From: Candidatus Accumulibacter sp. UBA704
GTDB taxonomy: Bacteria > Pseudomonadota > Gammaproteobacteria > Burkholderiales > Rhodocyclaceae
DNA length: 6,708 nt
Assembly: GCA_002304785.1 (NCBI GenBank)
Contig: DBMG01000172.1
Span: 509 to 7,216, forward strand
Direction: 5' to 3'
Below the pieces are notes generated by a model. The model searched no databases, was not told where the DNA came from, and saw only the letters and a program-made list of their open reading frames with translations. The stretch's first letter is position 1. Each line of letters starts with the position of its first letter. Positions 6,091-6,708 of this stretch are shown here, in pieces. The translations under genes and the position numbers were made by a program.

Positions 6091-6102
6091 CTCTGATGTT
6101 CG

Positions 6103-6708
6103 TTACCTGGAACCAAGAAACGCGTCCAGTTCTTCCCCGGTAGGCATGCCACCCTGCGCCCCGGCCCGCGTCACGGAAAGTGCGCTCGCCGCACAGGCCA
6201 GCCGCGCCAACTCACCGAGATCCCTGCCCCAGAATGCCGCCAGCGCGCCGTTGAACGTATCGCCGGCACCCGTCGTATCGACAGGGGTGACCTTGAATGC
6301 GGATTGATGATGCAATTTCCCGTCGCGGCCGGCGAACCAGGCGCCATCGGACCCGCGGGTCATCAGGATGCGCTCGGGGTGCAACGCCAGCTGCCGCTGC
6401 CACTGGCTATCCGGAAGTGAAGACAGAATCGACAATTCGTGTTCATTGGGCGTTACCAGCGCGGTGCGCACACGCAACGCTTCCGGCAGGGGCATGGCCG
6501 GCGCCGGGTTCAGAATGAACGGTTTGTTATGGCGTTCCGCGAGCATCGCGGCGGATTCCACGGTTTCCAGTGGAATTTCAAGTTGGCAAAGCACCAGGTC
6601 CGCTTCAGCGAAAGCGCTTTCGGCCGCCAGGATGTCGGCGGGGGAAAGCGCATGGTTGGCGCCTGGCACGACCACGATCGAATTCTCGGCCTGGCTGACG
6701 GTAATTGC
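6103..6708 (-). CDS. rbsK: Ribokinase-type sugar kinase (PfkB family), N-terminus outside window
   Basis: The frame runs to the window edge, giving 201 visible residues ending in TAA (6103-6105). The GTG at 6675 is internal, because the frame continues upstream with A-E-N-S-I before V-V-V-P-G-A-N, a ribokinase motif. About 100 N-terminal residues are missing compared with the ~309-residue E. coli RbsK. Key features: P-G-A-N (15-18), N-P-A-P-A (67-71), T-P-N-E (86-89) and the PfkB signature D-T-T-G-A-G-D-T-F-N-G (144-154), where D150 is the catalytic base and G-A-G-D forms the anion hole. The C-terminal A-V-T-R-type segment (S-V-T-R-A-G-A-Q-G, 178-186) also matches RbsK. It would phosphorylate a sugar such as ribose with ATP in the cytoplasm. 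The specificity pocket lies partly in the missing half, so ribose is the default, not proven. It is upstream of dctP on the same strand with a 215-nt gap. Confidence 0.85.
   Translation of the reverse strand, partial: AITVSQAENSIVVVPGANHALSPADILAAESAFAEADLVLCQLEIPLETVESAAMLAERHNKPFILNPAPAMPLPEALRVRTALVTPNEHELSILSSLPDSQWQRQLALHPERILMTRGSDGAWFAGRDGKLHHQSAFKVTPVDTTGAGDTFNGALAAFWGRDLGELARLACAASALSVTRAGAQGGMPTGEELDAFLGSR

Larger units (their letters stand above)
5888..6102 (-). promoter_or_regulatory. dctP leader / rbsK-dctP intergenic region
   Basis: This 215-nt gap has no convincing gene. It presumably holds the 3' end of the kinase transcript and the promoter and untranslated leader of dctP. 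No clear sigma-70 or sigma-54 promoter could be recognised on the - strand. Visible structure includes phased repeats (6034-6090), a run of six T residues on the - strand (5919-5914), and directly upstream of that run the strand segment complementary to 5972-5980. GTCCG at 5920-5924 can pair with CGGAC at 5976-5980, and CGCG at 5928-5931 with CGCG at 5972-5975. That stem with its U-tract could be a terminator for the kinase gene or an attenuator for dctP. Confidence 0.4.

Noticed and set aside
6673..6675. GTG at 6675 as the start of the kinase gene
   Set aside because: Codons upstream continue the ribokinase sequence (A-E-N-S-I) and the ATP/sugar domain would otherwise lack its first ~100 residues.
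1..6708. CRISPR arrays, tRNA or rRNA genes, insertion sequences
   Set aside because: No spaced identical repeats of CRISPR type, cloverleaf-like segments, transposase-like frames or paired terminal inverted repeats were seen on either strand.

Overview
The window looks like a GC-rich proteobacterial chromosome segment. Gene style and protein resemblance suggest a betaproteobacterium, but this is inference and no marker gene is present. It holds a small carbohydrate or sugar-acid utilisation locus made of two converging gene groups, cut at both ends by the window.

Left arm, + strand (1-1839). The 3' part of an L-fucose/L-arabinose isomerase-like gene is followed by a textbook Rho-independent terminator hairpin (609-639). 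Only 11 nt later a complete DHDPS/N-acetylneuraminate lyase superfamily aldolase gene starts (651-1586). Its catalytic lysine and tyrosine are intact, but the rest of the active site is unlike true DHDPS. Directly behind it is a frameshifted 3' stub of tctA, the large membrane subunit of a tripartite tricarboxylate transporter (about 1616-1839). This is a relic of a transporter that is no longer complete here.

Right arm, - strand (6708 down to 1868). The order of transcription is a ribokinase-type sugar kinase (5' end outside the window), a 215-nt gap, then TRAP transporter genes dctP, dctQ and dctM, then a LacI-family regulator most like Cra/FruR. dctQ and dctM overlap by 4 nt (ATGA). dctP and dctQ are separated by a perfect 10-bp-stem hairpin, and a weaker hairpin with a U-tract separates dctM from the regulator. 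The 215-nt dctP leader holds 20-bp-phased short repeats and a possible long-range stem with a U-tract.

Inferred joint function: the TRAP system imports a carboxylated sugar or sugar acid. The isomerase, kinase and lyase/aldolase then catabolise it, with the LacI-type protein sensing an intermediate. Isomerase plus kinase plus aldolase recalls the L-fucose pathway logic, but the aldolase is a class I DHDPS-fold enzyme. The substrate cannot be read from the sequence. The most notable points are the unassigned aldolase subfamily, the apparent replacement of a TTT transporter by a TRAP transporter, and the terminator placed directly before the aldolase gene.
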